In this document: positions 1 to 5,773 of the stretch, piece by piece
Numbering within the stretch: position 1 is the first letter of the stretch
Layout: each line of letters starts with the position of its first letter
Source: an uncultured Lachnospiraceae bacterium
GTDB lineage: Bacteria; Bacillota; Clostridia; Lachnospirales; Lachnospiraceae
DNA length: 6,964 bases
Assembly (NCBI GenBank): GCA_958422845.1
Contig: CATZPU010000059.1
Location: forward strand, 1-6,964
Direction of reading: 5' to 3'
Notes under the pieces: model-generated
What the model was told of the DNA's origin: nothing
The model's input: only the letters and a program-made list of their open reading frames with translations
Database searches by the model: none
Made by a program: the position numbers and the translations under genes

Positions 1-1
1 A

Positions 2-823
2 GGAGAAGGTGTAAAAGGTTTTCGTCCGGGCGATCTCGTATCAGGAGAAGGGCATATTACGTGCGGAAAGTGCCGCAACTGTCTGGAAGGTCATAAGGAG
101 AACTGCAAAGATGCGAAGGGCGTCGGAGTCAACAGAAACGGAGCGTTTGCAGAGTATCTTGTGATTCCGGCAGAGAATGTCTGGCCGTGCAACCCGAATA
201 TTCCGGAGGAGCTCTACTCGATTTTCGATCCGCTTGGAAATGCCACGCATGCGGCTCTTTCCTATGATATGCTCGGAGAGGATGTGCTGATCACAGGAGC
301 AGGTCCGATCGGGATCATGGCGGCAGCTATCGCGAATTTTGCAGGCGCACGCCACGTAGTCATCACCGACCTGAATGAATACAGGCTCGATCTGGCGAAA
401 AAGCTCGGCGCGACGCGCACGGTAAACTTAAACGAAGAAAAGCTCTCTGCCGTGATGAAGGAAATAGGGATGACGGAAGGCTTTGACATCGGACTTGAGA
501 TGTCGGGAAGCCAGATGGGGCTTTCCGATATGATCCACAATATGAAGCACGGCGGAAAGATCGCGCTGCTCGGCTTACAGCGGCAGGATGCGGTGCTCGA
601 TCTGGAGACGGTGATCTTTAACGGACTGAATATCCGCGGCATATACGGACGCAAGGTGTGGGATACGTGGTATAAGATGTCTACGATGATACAGGCGGGA
701 CTGGATATATCGGGGATCATCACACACCATTTCGATATCAGGGATTACGAGAAGGGATTTGAGGCAATGATGTCAGGACAGTCGGGAAAAGTGATTCTGG
801 ACTGGGCGCATGTAAATGACTGA
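2..823 (+). CDS. tdh: L-threonine 3-dehydrogenase, 3' part (N-terminus off the left edge)
   Basis: Zinc-dependent medium-chain dehydrogenase that oxidises L-threonine with NAD+ to 2-amino-3-ketobutyrate in the cytosol. The frame is open from base 2, giving 273 codons to the TGA at 821. Visible residue 21 aligns with Cys93 of E. coli Tdh, so about 72 residues are missing, including the catalytic zinc ligands Cys38, His63 and Glu64 of that enzyme; the active site cannot be checked here. The structural zinc lobe is present as Cys21, Cys24, Cys27 and Cys35 after GEGHIT. The Rossmann motif GAGPIG begins at visible residue 99, and [10 protein letters not shown] carries the Asp that favours NAD+ over NADP+. 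The C-terminal [12 protein letters not shown] and SGQSGKVIL segments are typical of Tdh and separate it from sorbitol or alcohol dehydrogenases. The next gene, kbl, consumes its product, which strongly supports the call. Confidence 0.96.
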   Translation, partial: GEGVKGFRPGDLVSGEGHITCGKCRNCLEGHKENCKDAKGVGVNRNGAFAEYLVIPAENVWPCNPNIPEELYSIFDPLGNATHAALSYDMLGEDVLITGAGPIGIMAAAIANFAGARHVVITDLNEYRLDLAKKLGATRTVNLNEEKLSAVMKEIGMTEGFDIGLEMSGSQMGLSDMIHNMKHGGKIALLGLQRQDAVLDLETVIFNGLNIRGIYGRKVWDTWYKMSTMIQAGLDISGIITHHFDIRDYEKGFEAMMSGQSGKVILDWAHVND

Positions 824-831
824 GAAGGAGG
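824..831 (+). promoter_or_regulatory. Ribosome binding site that fixes the kbl start
   Basis: GAAGGAGG lies 8 nt before the ATG at 840. The in-frame ATG at 816, inside the end of tdh, has no such site and would add eight residues absent from the family. The 840 start gives 398 residues, the same length as E. coli Kbl. Confidence 0.88.
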
Positions 832-839
832 CAGAAAAC

Positions 840-2036
840 ATGGCACGTAAAAATGAGATACTGGATATTTATACGAAAGAGGTAGAGTCGATCAAAGAGG
901 CGGGACTTTTTAAAGGAGAGGCTCCGTTTATTTCCCCGCAGGGCGCGCGCGTGACGATGGAGGACGGAAGGCAGCTTCTGTGCATGTGCGCAAACAACTA
1001 TCTCGGACTGGGCGATAATCCGAGACTGATCGAGGCAGCGAAGCGAACGTATGACGAGAAGGGCTTCGGCGTGGCGTCCGTTCGTTTTATCTGCGGCACG
1101 CAGGATATTCACAAACAACTGGAGGAAAAGATCTCACATTTCCTCGGTACGGACGATACGATCCTGTATTCCTCCTGCTTTGACGCAAACGGCGGTCTTT
1201 TTGAGACGATCCTTACTGCGGACGACGCTGTGATCAGCGATGAGCTGAACCATGCCTCTATCATTGACGGCGTTCGCCTGTGCAAGGCAAAGCGTTACCG
1301 CTATAAGAATAATAATATGGAAGACCTTGAGACGCAGCTTCAGGCAGCCGACGCGGCGGGCGCAAGGATCAAGCTGATCGCAACGGACGGCGTATTTTCC
1401 ATGGACGGCATCATCTGCAATCTGAAAGGCGTATGCGATCTGGCAGATAAGTACAACGCGCTCGTGATGGTAGACGACAGCCATGCAGTCGGATTCATCG
1501 GAAAGCACGGAAGGGGAACGCCGGAGCACTGCGGCGTGGAAGGAAGAGTTGACATTATCACAGGTACGCTCGGAAAAGCGCTTGGCGGAGCGAGCGGCGG
1601 ATATACGTCAGGAAGAAAAGAGATCATTGACCTGCTGCGTCAGAGAAGCAGACCGTATCTTTTCTCAAACTCTCTTGCACCGGCGATCGCAGGAGCAAGC
1701 ATTGAAATGTTCAACATGCTTGAAGAGAGTACACAGCTCCGCGACCATCTGGAGGAGGTCACGGCATATTACAGAAAAGAACTGACAGATAACGGCTTTG
1801 ATATTATTGAGGGTACACATCCCTGCGTGCCGGTCATGCTGTATGACGAAAAGCTGGCGGTAGAGTATGCAAAGAAGATGATGGAAAAGGGCGTATACGT
1901 CGTTGCGTTCTCCTACCCTGTCGTTCCGAAAGGAAAGGCAAGGATACGGACGCAGGTATGCGCAAGCCATACGAAAGAGGATATCGATTTCATCGTGAAA
2001 TGCTTCAAAGAGACACGCGACGAGATCGGCAGATAA
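840..2036 (+). CDS. kbl: 2-amino-3-ketobutyrate CoA ligase (glycine C-acetyltransferase)
   Basis: PLP-dependent alpha-oxoamine synthase, 398 aa. It cleaves 2-amino-3-ketobutyrate with CoA into glycine and acetyl-CoA, completing the threonine degradation begun by Tdh. The Schiff-base lysine is Lys246 in [14 protein letters not shown] supplies Asp212, the residue expected to contact the PLP ring nitrogen, and His215. His138 in [10 protein letters not shown] is the residue expected to stack on the cofactor. Stretches such as [26 protein letters not shown] and [17 protein letters not shown] are nearly identical to E. coli Kbl as I recall it, which argues against the paralogues BioF, HemA and serine palmitoyltransferase. 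The gene starts 16 nt after the tdh stop with a strong ribosome binding site, so the two almost certainly share an operon. The sequence looks intact, with all key residues present. Confidence 0.97.
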   Translation: MARKNEILDIYTKEVESIKEAGLFKGEAPFISPQGARVTMEDGRQLLCMCANNYLGLGDNPRLIEAAKRTYDEKGFGVASVRFICGTQDIHKQLEEKISHFLGTDDTILYSSCFDANGGLFETILTADDAVISDELNHASIIDGVRLCKAKRYRYKNNNMEDLETQLQAADAAGARIKLIATDGVFSMDGIICNLKGVCDLADKYNALVMVDDSHAVGFIGKHGRGTPEHCGVEGRVDIITGTLGKALGGASGGYTSGRKEIIDLLRQRSRPYLFSNSLAPAIAGASIEMFNMLEESTQLRDHLEEVTAYYRKELTDNGFDIIEGTHPCVPVMLYDEKLAVEYAKKMMEKGVYVVAFSYPVVPKGKARIRTQVCASHTKEDIDFIVKCFKETRDEIGR

Positions 2037-2051
2037 AAGTGATTTTTTGTT

Positions 2052-2058
2052 AAGGAGG
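2052..2058 (+). promoter_or_regulatory. Ribosome binding site of the secreted-protein gene
   Basis: AAGGAGG lies 8 nt before the ATG at 2067 in the 30-nt gap after kbl. Its quality and spacing support that start, which also puts the signal peptide at the extreme N-terminus. Confidence 0.85.
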
Positions 2059-2066
2059 ATATACGT

Positions 2067-3254
2067 ATGAAAATGAAGAAAGTTTCATTTTTTCTTGCAG
2101 TGATGATGCTTGCGGCAGGTTCAGTTTCGGCTGCGGAGAGCGAGACAGAGGCGGTACAGACAGAAGCAGGCGCAGCCGTACTTTCGGATAAGTGGTCGGA
2201 TTTCCAGATACAGATCGACGATCAGGTGTATCAGTTCCCGATGACGTATCAGGACTTCTTATCTTATGGATGGACAAGCGAGGATTCCGAGTTCCCGACG
2301 CTTGAGCCGAGTCAGTACGATCTGCTCTACTTTACGAAGGGCGACGTAAAATGTATGACTTACGTGATCAATCTGGCGAAGAACAATATGCCGGCAGATC
2401 AGTGTCTCGTCGGCGGCATAAGCATCGACAGCTTTGACTGGGACGTATCTGTAGGGAAGGTAGTGCTTCCGGGCGGCATCGTCAGAGGAGAAGCGGATGC
2501 GGCTGCGATCGAGGCGGCTTACGGCACTCCGTCAGATGTGTACGAAGGAGACTTGTACAAGAAACTGACGTACGAGACAGATTCCTACTGCCGTCTGGAG
2601 ATGAGCGTAGATAATGAGACGGGCGTGCTGAATGACATCGAGGTGCGCAATTTCGTCGAGCCGGAGGGCTTCGATGCAGGCGAGATCAGCGAAGAAGTTC
2701 CGGCTGAGGTGAGTGCATACGCAAAGCCGGACGCACTGGGAGACAGTCTGGAGGAATTCCGTATCTCTCTGGACGGAGCAGTGTACGAGGTGCCGGTTCC
2801 GGTCAGCGTTCTTATCGCAGACGGATGGGAACTGGATGCGACGGACAGCGACGCAGAGATCGCTGCTCACGATATCGGCTGGGTGACGCTTCGCAAAGGC
2901 GGACAGGAGATCAGAGAGATCGCCGTGAATTATGCAGACTATGCGACGATTCCGGAAAACTGCTGGTTCGAGACGCTCTCCGTCGGCGGTTATACGCTTG
3001 AGGCGGCAGGAGAGCTGCCGTGCGGCATTATGACAGGTATGGCTGAGGCAGATCTTACGGCTATTCTCGATCAGGCAGGCATCGCTTATACGACGGATTC
3101 AGATGAAGGCAGCGACTTTGCATACTATAAGATCAATGAGCTGGCATACGACCAGTGCTATGAGCTGACGGTCTACAGAGGCGACGACGGACATTTCGGA
3201 AAAGACACCGTCATGGAAGTGACTTGCCGCAACGTACTTCCGGAGCAGGAATAA
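2067..3254 (+). CDS. Secreted protein of unknown function with a duplicated ~160-residue domain
   Basis: 395 aa; I do not recognise a named family. Residues 1-22 are a clear signal peptide: MKMKK, then a hydrophobic core, then VSA as the likely signal peptidase I site. There is no lipobox cysteine, so it is probably exported rather than a lipoprotein. An acidic Ser/Thr/Glu-rich linker (about 23-40) follows. Two tandem copies of one domain make up the rest, about residues 41-198 and 226-391. Matching landmarks are DFQIQIDDQVYQFP with EFRISLDGAVYEVP, each leading to GW; DQC (113) with ENC (299); LPGGIVRG with LPCGIMTG; YCRLEMSV with CYELTVY; and VRNFV with CRNVL. Cys113/Cys299 and Cys175/Cys364 align, so each domain keeps two equivalent cysteines. 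No catalytic motif or cell-wall anchor is visible. The gene follows kbl by 30 nt; cotranscription is possible, a functional link is unproven. Confidence 0.85.
   Translation: MKMKKVSFFLAVMMLAAGSVSAAESETEAVQTEAGAAVLSDKWSDFQIQIDDQVYQFPMTYQDFLSYGWTSEDSEFPTLEPSQYDLLYFTKGDVKCMTYVINLAKNNMPADQCLVGGISIDSFDWDVSVGKVVLPGGIVRGEADAAAIEAAYGTPSDVYEGDLYKKLTYETDSYCRLEMSVDNETGVLNDIEVRNFVEPEGFDAGEISEEVPAEVSAYAKPDALGDSLEEFRISLDGAVYEVPVPVSVLIADGWELDATDSDAEIAAHDIGWVTLRKGGQEIREIAVNYADYATIPENCWFETLSVGGYTLEAAGELPCGIMTGMAEADLTAILDQAGIAYTTDSDEGSDFAYYKINELAYDQCYELTVYRGDDGHFGKDTVMEVTCRNVLPEQE
2187..2660 (+). repeat. First copy of the duplicated protein domain
   Basis: Residues about 41-198 of the secreted protein. The copy runs from DKWSDFQIQIDDQVY through the GW at 68-69, DQCLVGGISI (111-120) and LPGGIVRG (134-141) to EVRNFV. 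It aligns along its whole length with the copy encoded at 2742-3239. The duplication is clear in the protein but much diverged in the DNA, so it is old. Confidence 0.8.
2742..3239 (+). repeat. Second copy of the duplicated protein domain
   Basis: Residues about 226-391 of the secreted protein. The copy runs from GDSLEEFRISLDGAVY through the GW at 253-254, ENCWFETLSVGG (297-308) and LPCGIMTG (317-324) to VTCRNVL. It has two cysteines beyond the shared pair, at 319 and 387, which could give it an extra disulfide if the exported protein is oxidised. Confidence 0.8.
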
Positions 3255-3295
3255 AGAGAAAAATGCCCATTTGCCAAAGCTTTTGGAAAAGAGGC

Positions 3296-3324
3296 TTGCA
3301 TTTGCCGGAAAATGGTGCTATGAT
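3296..3324 (+). promoter_or_regulatory. Sigma-A-type promoter of the rimP-nusA-infB operon
   Basis: The -35 is TTGCAT (3296-3301) and the -10 is TATGAT (3319-3324), separated by an ideal 17-nt spacer. TG at 3316-3317 gives an extended -10. Each hexamer differs from consensus by one or two bases. Transcription should start near 3331, giving a leader of about 108 nt. The position after one transcription unit and directly ahead of a housekeeping operon fits. Confidence 0.85.
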
Positions 3325-3354
3325 GGATTAGAATTAAATATTACTAGTTGAATG

Positions 3355-3382
3355 AGAGTGGGCCGACGGTCCACTCTTATTT
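3355..3382 (+). promoter_or_regulatory. rimP leader hairpin, possible attenuator or terminator
   Basis: Bases 3355-3364 pair with 3368-3377 to give a 10-bp stem with one G-U pair and a three-base GAC loop: AGAGTGGGCC pairs with GGTCCACTCT. The U-rich stretch TTATTT follows directly at 3378-3382 and beyond. It sits about 25 nt into the predicted transcript. The shape is that of an intrinsic terminator with a moderate U-tract, so it could attenuate the operon, end read-through from upstream, or both. I see no obvious alternative antiterminator pairing. Confidence 0.65.
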
Positions 3383-3386
3383 GTGA

Positions 3387-3420
3387 AGGGAAGGAATGCT
3401 GCAAGCTTGCGGCGTCCCCT
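3387..3420 (+). promoter_or_regulatory. Second possible stem structure in the rimP leader
   Basis: AGGG (3387-3390) can pair with CCCT (3417-3420). Between them, bases 3398-3403 can pair with 3408-3413 around an AGCT loop, with one G-U pair. It lies just before the rimP ribosome binding site but does not cover it. The outer helix is short and the whole fold is only a pairing observation. Confidence 0.35.
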
Positions 3421-3426
3421 AAGTCT

Positions 3427-3431
3427 GGAGG
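3427..3431 (+). promoter_or_regulatory. Ribosome binding site that fixes the rimP start
   Basis: GGAGG lies 7 nt before the ATG at 3439. The in-frame ATG at 3433 is one base from this site and too close. The in-frame ATG at 3352 lies inside the leader hairpin and has no ribosome binding site. Confidence 0.8.
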
Positions 3432-3438
3432 AATGTGG

Positions 3439-3906
3439 ATGAGTAAAAGAGAGATGTACGAACAGAAGACAGAGGAGCTTCTGCTGCCGATCATTGCGCA
3501 GCATCAGTTTGAGCTGGTGGATGTAGAATACGTAAAAGAAGGCGGCAGCTGGTATCTTCGCGCCTACATTGACAAACCGGGCGGCATTACTGTAGATGAC
3601 TGTGAGGCAGTGAGCCGGACGCTTAGCGATCTGCTTGATGAACACGACTTCATAGACGAGGCGTACATTCTTGAAGTAAGCTCACCGGGGCTTGGCCGTC
3701 CGCTTCGCAAAGATAAGGATTTTGCACGCAGTATTGGGGAAGAAGTGGAAGTGCGTACCTACCGTGCAATCAGCCACCAGAAAGAATTTACCGGAATTCT
3801 GACGGGGTATGACAAGGAAAAAATAATTATTGAGATGGAAGATCAGGAAACGATGGAGTTTGCCCGCGCAGACATAGCGCTTGTGCGTCTCGCATTTGAT
3901 TTCTGA
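3439..3906 (+). CDS. rimP: Ribosome maturation factor RimP
   Basis: 155 aa, the usual RimP length (YlxS in Bacillus). RimP binds the free 30S subunit in the cytosol and helps its late assembly around S12 and the central pseudoknot. The N-terminal alpha/beta domain runs to about residue 88 and contains VDVEYVKEGGSWYLRAYID and the DDCEAVSR stretch typical of the family. The hallmark SSPGLGRPL lies at residues 81-89. A C-terminal SH3-like beta domain follows (about 90-155), with GEEVEVRTY, FTGILTGYD and the terminal FARADIALVRLAFDF. The gene is the first of the operon, behind its own promoter and structured leader, and its stop is 16 nt before the nusA start. An N-terminal extension to 3352 is rejected because it would translate the hairpin. 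Confidence 0.95.
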   Translation: MSKREMYEQKTEELLLPIIAQHQFELVDVEYVKEGGSWYLRAYIDKPGGITVDDCEAVSRTLSDLLDEHDFIDEAYILEVSSPGLGRPLRKDKDFARSIGEEVEVRTYRAISHQKEFTGILTGYDKEKIIIEMEDQETMEFARADIALVRLAFDF

Positions 3907-3907
3907 C

Positions 3908-3914
3908 AGGGAGG
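3908..3914 (+). promoter_or_regulatory. Ribosome binding site that fixes the nusA start
   Basis: AGGGAGG lies 8 nt before the ATG at 3923, in the 16-nt rimP-nusA gap. An upstream in-frame start at 3881, inside rimP, would add 14 residues, precedes this site, and does not match the NusA N-terminus. Confidence 0.85.
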
Positions 3915-3922
3915 AAACGATC

Positions 3923-5155
3923 ATGAATAACGAGTTGTTTGAAGCACTGACGATTCTTGAAAAAGAAAAGAATATCAGCAAAGATACGTTGCTGGATGCG
4001 ATCAAGCAGTCTCTTTTGCAGGCGTGCAAAAACCACTACGGAAAGACAGAGGCGAATAATGTTGTCGTCAATATCGATCCGCAGACGTGTGAATTTGAGG
4101 TGTATGCGGAAAAGACTGTCGTGGAGCAGGTAGAGGATGAACTGTCCGAGATCAGCCTGACAAATGCAAAGCTGCGCGATTCCAGATACGAGCTCGGAGA
4201 TGTCGTGCGTGTCGACATCAAATCAAAGGAGTTCGGCCGTATTGCGACGCAGAATGCGAAGAACGTCATCCTGCAGAAGATCCGCGAGGAAGAAAGAAAA
4301 GTCCTTTACAATGAGTATTATGAGAAGGAAAAGGATATTGTGACAGGTATCGTACAGCGGTACGTTGGCAGAAATGTCAGCATCAATCTCGGAAAGGTGG
4401 ATGCGATGTTAAATGCCGAGGAGATGATCAGGGGTGAGTCGTACCGCCCGACAGAGCGTATCAAGGTATACGTACTGGAAGTAAAGGATACGCCGAAGGG
4501 ACCGAAGGTACTCGTATCGAGAACGCATCCTGAGTTTGTAAAGCGTCTGTTTGAGTCGGAAGTGACTGAGGTCAGAGACGGTATCGTTGAGATCAAGAGC
4601 ATCGCGCGTGAGGCGGGCAGCAGAACGAAGATGGCAGTCTGGTCGAACGATCCTGACGTTGATTCCGTCGGCGCATGCGTAGGTGTGAACGGTTCGCGTG
4701 TCAATGCAGTCGTTGACGAGCTGCACGGAGAGAAGATCGATATTGTGAACTGGGATGAGAATCCGGCGCTTCTGATCGAAAATGCACTCAGTCCGGCAAA
4801 GGTCATCTCTGTAATCGCAGACGGAGATGAAAAGACGGCGAAGGTAGTCGTACCGGATTATCAGCTCTCTCTTGCGATCGGCAAGGAGGGACAGAACGCA
4901 AGACTTGCAGCGCGTCTTACAGGATTTAAGATCGACATCAAGAGCGAGACGCAGGCGAGGGAGTCCGGTGATCTTCTTGAGTATGAGGAAGATTACTATG
5001 AGGACGAGGAAGAGTATTACGAGGACGGAGAATACTACGGCGACGAATACGAATCAGAAACTTACGAAGAGGGAGATCAGGAAGAGGCAGCTTATGACGG
5101 CGGCTATGAGGAGGATCTCTCAGAGGAAGGTTTGGAAACAGACGGACAGGAGTAA
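3923..5155 (+). CDS. nusA: Transcription termination/antitermination factor NusA
   Basis: 410 aa. NusA binds RNA polymerase at the RNA exit channel and modulates pausing, intrinsic termination and rRNA antitermination. Domains in order: the polymerase-binding N-terminal domain (about 1-125), beginning MNNELFEALTILEKEK with SKDTLLDAI; the S1 domain (about 136-200), containing VTGIVQRYVGRNVSINLGKVDA; KH1 (about 205-275) with the GVNG loop at 254-257; and KH2 (about 285-345) with GKEG at 320-323 in AIGKEGQNARLAARLTG. The E. coli-type acidic repeat domains are absent, as usual in Bacillota. In their place, residues 350-410 form a low-complexity tail with 31 Asp/Glu, 11 Tyr and no Lys/Arg. Bacillus NusA, about 371 aa, is shorter, so this tail accounts for the extra length. 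The core is orthodox; only the tail is odd. Confidence 0.96.
   Translation: MNNELFEALTILEKEKNISKDTLLDAIKQSLLQACKNHYGKTEANNVVVNIDPQTCEFEVYAEKTVVEQVEDELSEISLTNAKLRDSRYELGDVVRVDIKSKEFGRIATQNAKNVILQKIREEERKVLYNEYYEKEKDIVTGIVQRYVGRNVSINLGKVDAMLNAEEMIRGESYRPTERIKVYVLEVKDTPKGPKVLVSRTHPEFVKRLFESEVTEVRDGIVEIKSIAREAGSRTKMAVWSNDPDVDSVGACVGVNGSRVNAVVDELHGEKIDIVNWDENPALLIENALSPAKVISVIADGDEKTAKVVVPDYQLSLAIGKEGQNARLAARLTGFKIDIKSETQARESGDLLEYEEDYYEDEEEYYEDGEYYGDEYESETYEEGDQEEAAYDGGYEEDLSEEGLETDGQE
4970..5152 (+). other. Acidic, tyrosine-rich C-terminal tail of NusA
   Basis: Residues 350-410: 31 acidic residues and 11 tyrosines in 61 positions, without one Lys or Arg. Three Tyr-Tyr pairs at 358-359, 365-366 and 371-372 sit in a loose repeat (EDYYEDE, EEYYEDG, EYYGDE), then single tyrosines. 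It is almost certainly disordered. The coding DNA is rich in GAG/GAA/TAC/TAT codons. Confidence 0.85.
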
Positions 5156-5157
5156 CC

Positions 5158-5439
5158 ATGGCAGTGCAGGCAAAAAAGATTCCGCTGCGTAAATGCACGG
5201 GATGTCAGGAGATGAAAAGCAAGAAAGAAATGATGCGGATTCTCCGTACGTCGGAGGGCGATATCATCCTCGATACGACGGGGCGGAAAAACGGGCGCGG
5301 CGCTTATGTCTGCTGTACAATGGAGTGTTTTGAAAAGGCAGTCAAAAATAAAGGGCTGGAGCGCTCGCTGAAATGTAAGGTCCCGCAGGAGACGTATGAG
5401 ATCCTGAAAAAGGAGATTGAATCGATTGAAAAAAGATAG
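5158..5439 (+). CDS. rnpM: RNase P modulator RnpM (YlxR family)
   Basis: 93 aa, a small basic RNA-binding protein of the YlxR family, long known as the conserved gene between nusA and infB. Family members in Bacillus have been reported to bind the RNase P RNA and modulate tRNA processing, hence the name; that role is carried over from the family. Signature features: RKCTGC near the N-terminus (Cys13, Cys16), a basic run with KKEMMRILR, GRGAYVC at 46-52, and Cys57 followed by FEKAVKNKGLERSLK. The start ATG is two bases after the nusA stop, and its AGGAG site (5148-5152) lies inside the last nusA codons, so translation is probably coupled. The 3' end overlaps ylxQ by 14 nt. The sequence looks complete. 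Confidence 0.93.
   Translation: MAVQAKKIPLRKCTGCQEMKSKKEMMRILRTSEGDIILDTTGRKNGRGAYVCCTMECFEKAVKNKGLERSLKCKVPQETYEILKKEIESIEKR
5410..5415 (+). promoter_or_regulatory. Ribosome binding site that decides the ylxQ TTG start
   Basis: AAGGAG inside the 3' end of rnpM lies 10 nt before the TTG at 5426. The in-frame TTG at 5417 is one base away and too close. No in-frame ATG or GTG exists in the right place for this family's N-terminus. Confidence 0.7.
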
Positions 5440-5773
5440 CGTATTATCGCTGACAGGATTAGCAAAGAAAGCCGGAAAGATTGCAGCCGGCGAGTTTCAG
5501 ACAGAAAATGCAGTCAAATCAGGCAAAGCCGGTCTTGTGATCGTTTCGGAGGAGGCTTCGGAGAACACGAAGAAGAAATTCCGGAACATGTGTGCCTTCT
5601 ATCATGTGCCAATATTTTTCTATGGTACGAAGGAGCAGCTTGGCGCGGCGATCGGATGTGAATTCCGTGCATCGGTCGCGGTGTTGGACGCAGGGCTTTC
5701 AAAAGCGATAGAAAAGCAGTTGGAAAGCAGGAAAGAAGGAGGGAACGGGCATGGCAAAGATCAGAGTTCATGA
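5426..5773 (+). CDS. ylxQ: L7Ae/L30e-family RNA-binding protein YlxQ, TTG start
   Basis: 115 aa. A small protein of the L7Ae/L30e/Gadd45 fold, whose members bind kink-turn RNA; YlxQ proteins sit with the ribosome or other structured RNA, but their exact task is not settled. Visible matches to the family: SLTGLAKKAGKIAAGE at about 8-23, a basic stretch, the LVIVSEEASENTKKK strand-helix segment at about 37-51, and the CAFYHVPIFFYGTKEQLG segment, which matches the corresponding CNYYKVP region of Bacillus YlxQ. The start is taken as TTG 5426, giving MKKDSVLSLTGLAKK; starting at TTG 5417 would add three residues. The gene overlaps rnpM by 14 nt and infB by 23 nt, so its last residues (GGNGHGKDQSS) are simply the infB ribosome binding site and start read in another frame. 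This points to strong translational coupling. Confidence 0.88.
   Translation: MKKDSVLSLTGLAKKAGKIAAGEFQTENAVKSGKAGLVIVSEEASENTKKKFRNMCAFYHVPIFFYGTKEQLGAAIGCEFRASVAVLDAGLSKAIEKQLESRKEGGNGHGKDQSS
5736..5743 (+). promoter_or_regulatory. Ribosome binding site of infB
   Basis: AAGGAGGG within the end of ylxQ lies 7-8 nt before the ATG at 5751. It supports that start for full-length IF2, matching the family's usual opening MAKIRVHELAKELG. Confidence 0.88.

Larger units (their letters stand above)
3255..3438 (+). other. Intergenic region carrying the rimP promoter and leader
   Basis: 184 nt between the secreted-protein gene and rimP, with no gene in it. From left to right it holds a small A/T-rich hairpin without a U-tract (about 3274-3286), an extended -10 promoter (3296-3324), a strong hairpin (3355-3377) with a U-rich 3' flank, a second possible stem structure (3387-3420), and the rimP ribosome binding site. 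I see no convincing terminator for the upstream gene before the promoter. Confidence 0.8.

Noticed and set aside
816..839. Upstream ATG for kbl overlapping the tdh end.
   Set aside because: No ribosome binding site and eight residues longer than the family; the ATG at 840 has GAAGGAGG 8 nt before it.
1134..1529. Minus-strand open frames opposite kbl and similar ones opposite tdh, nusA and ylxQ.
   Set aside because: They lie opposite strongly conserved genes, have no ribosome binding sites and give no recognisable protein.
2043..2048. Run of six T after kbl as an intrinsic terminator.
   Set aside because: No stem-loop precedes it in the last bases of kbl or the short gap.
3271..3289. Small inverted repeat around CCAAA/TTTGG as a terminator of the secreted-protein gene.
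   Set aside because: Only five A/T-rich pairs in the core, followed by AAAAG rather than a U-tract on the + strand.
3352..3438. N-terminal extension of rimP starting in the leader.
   Set aside because: It would translate the strong hairpin, lacks a ribosome binding site, and adds 29 residues unlike RimP.
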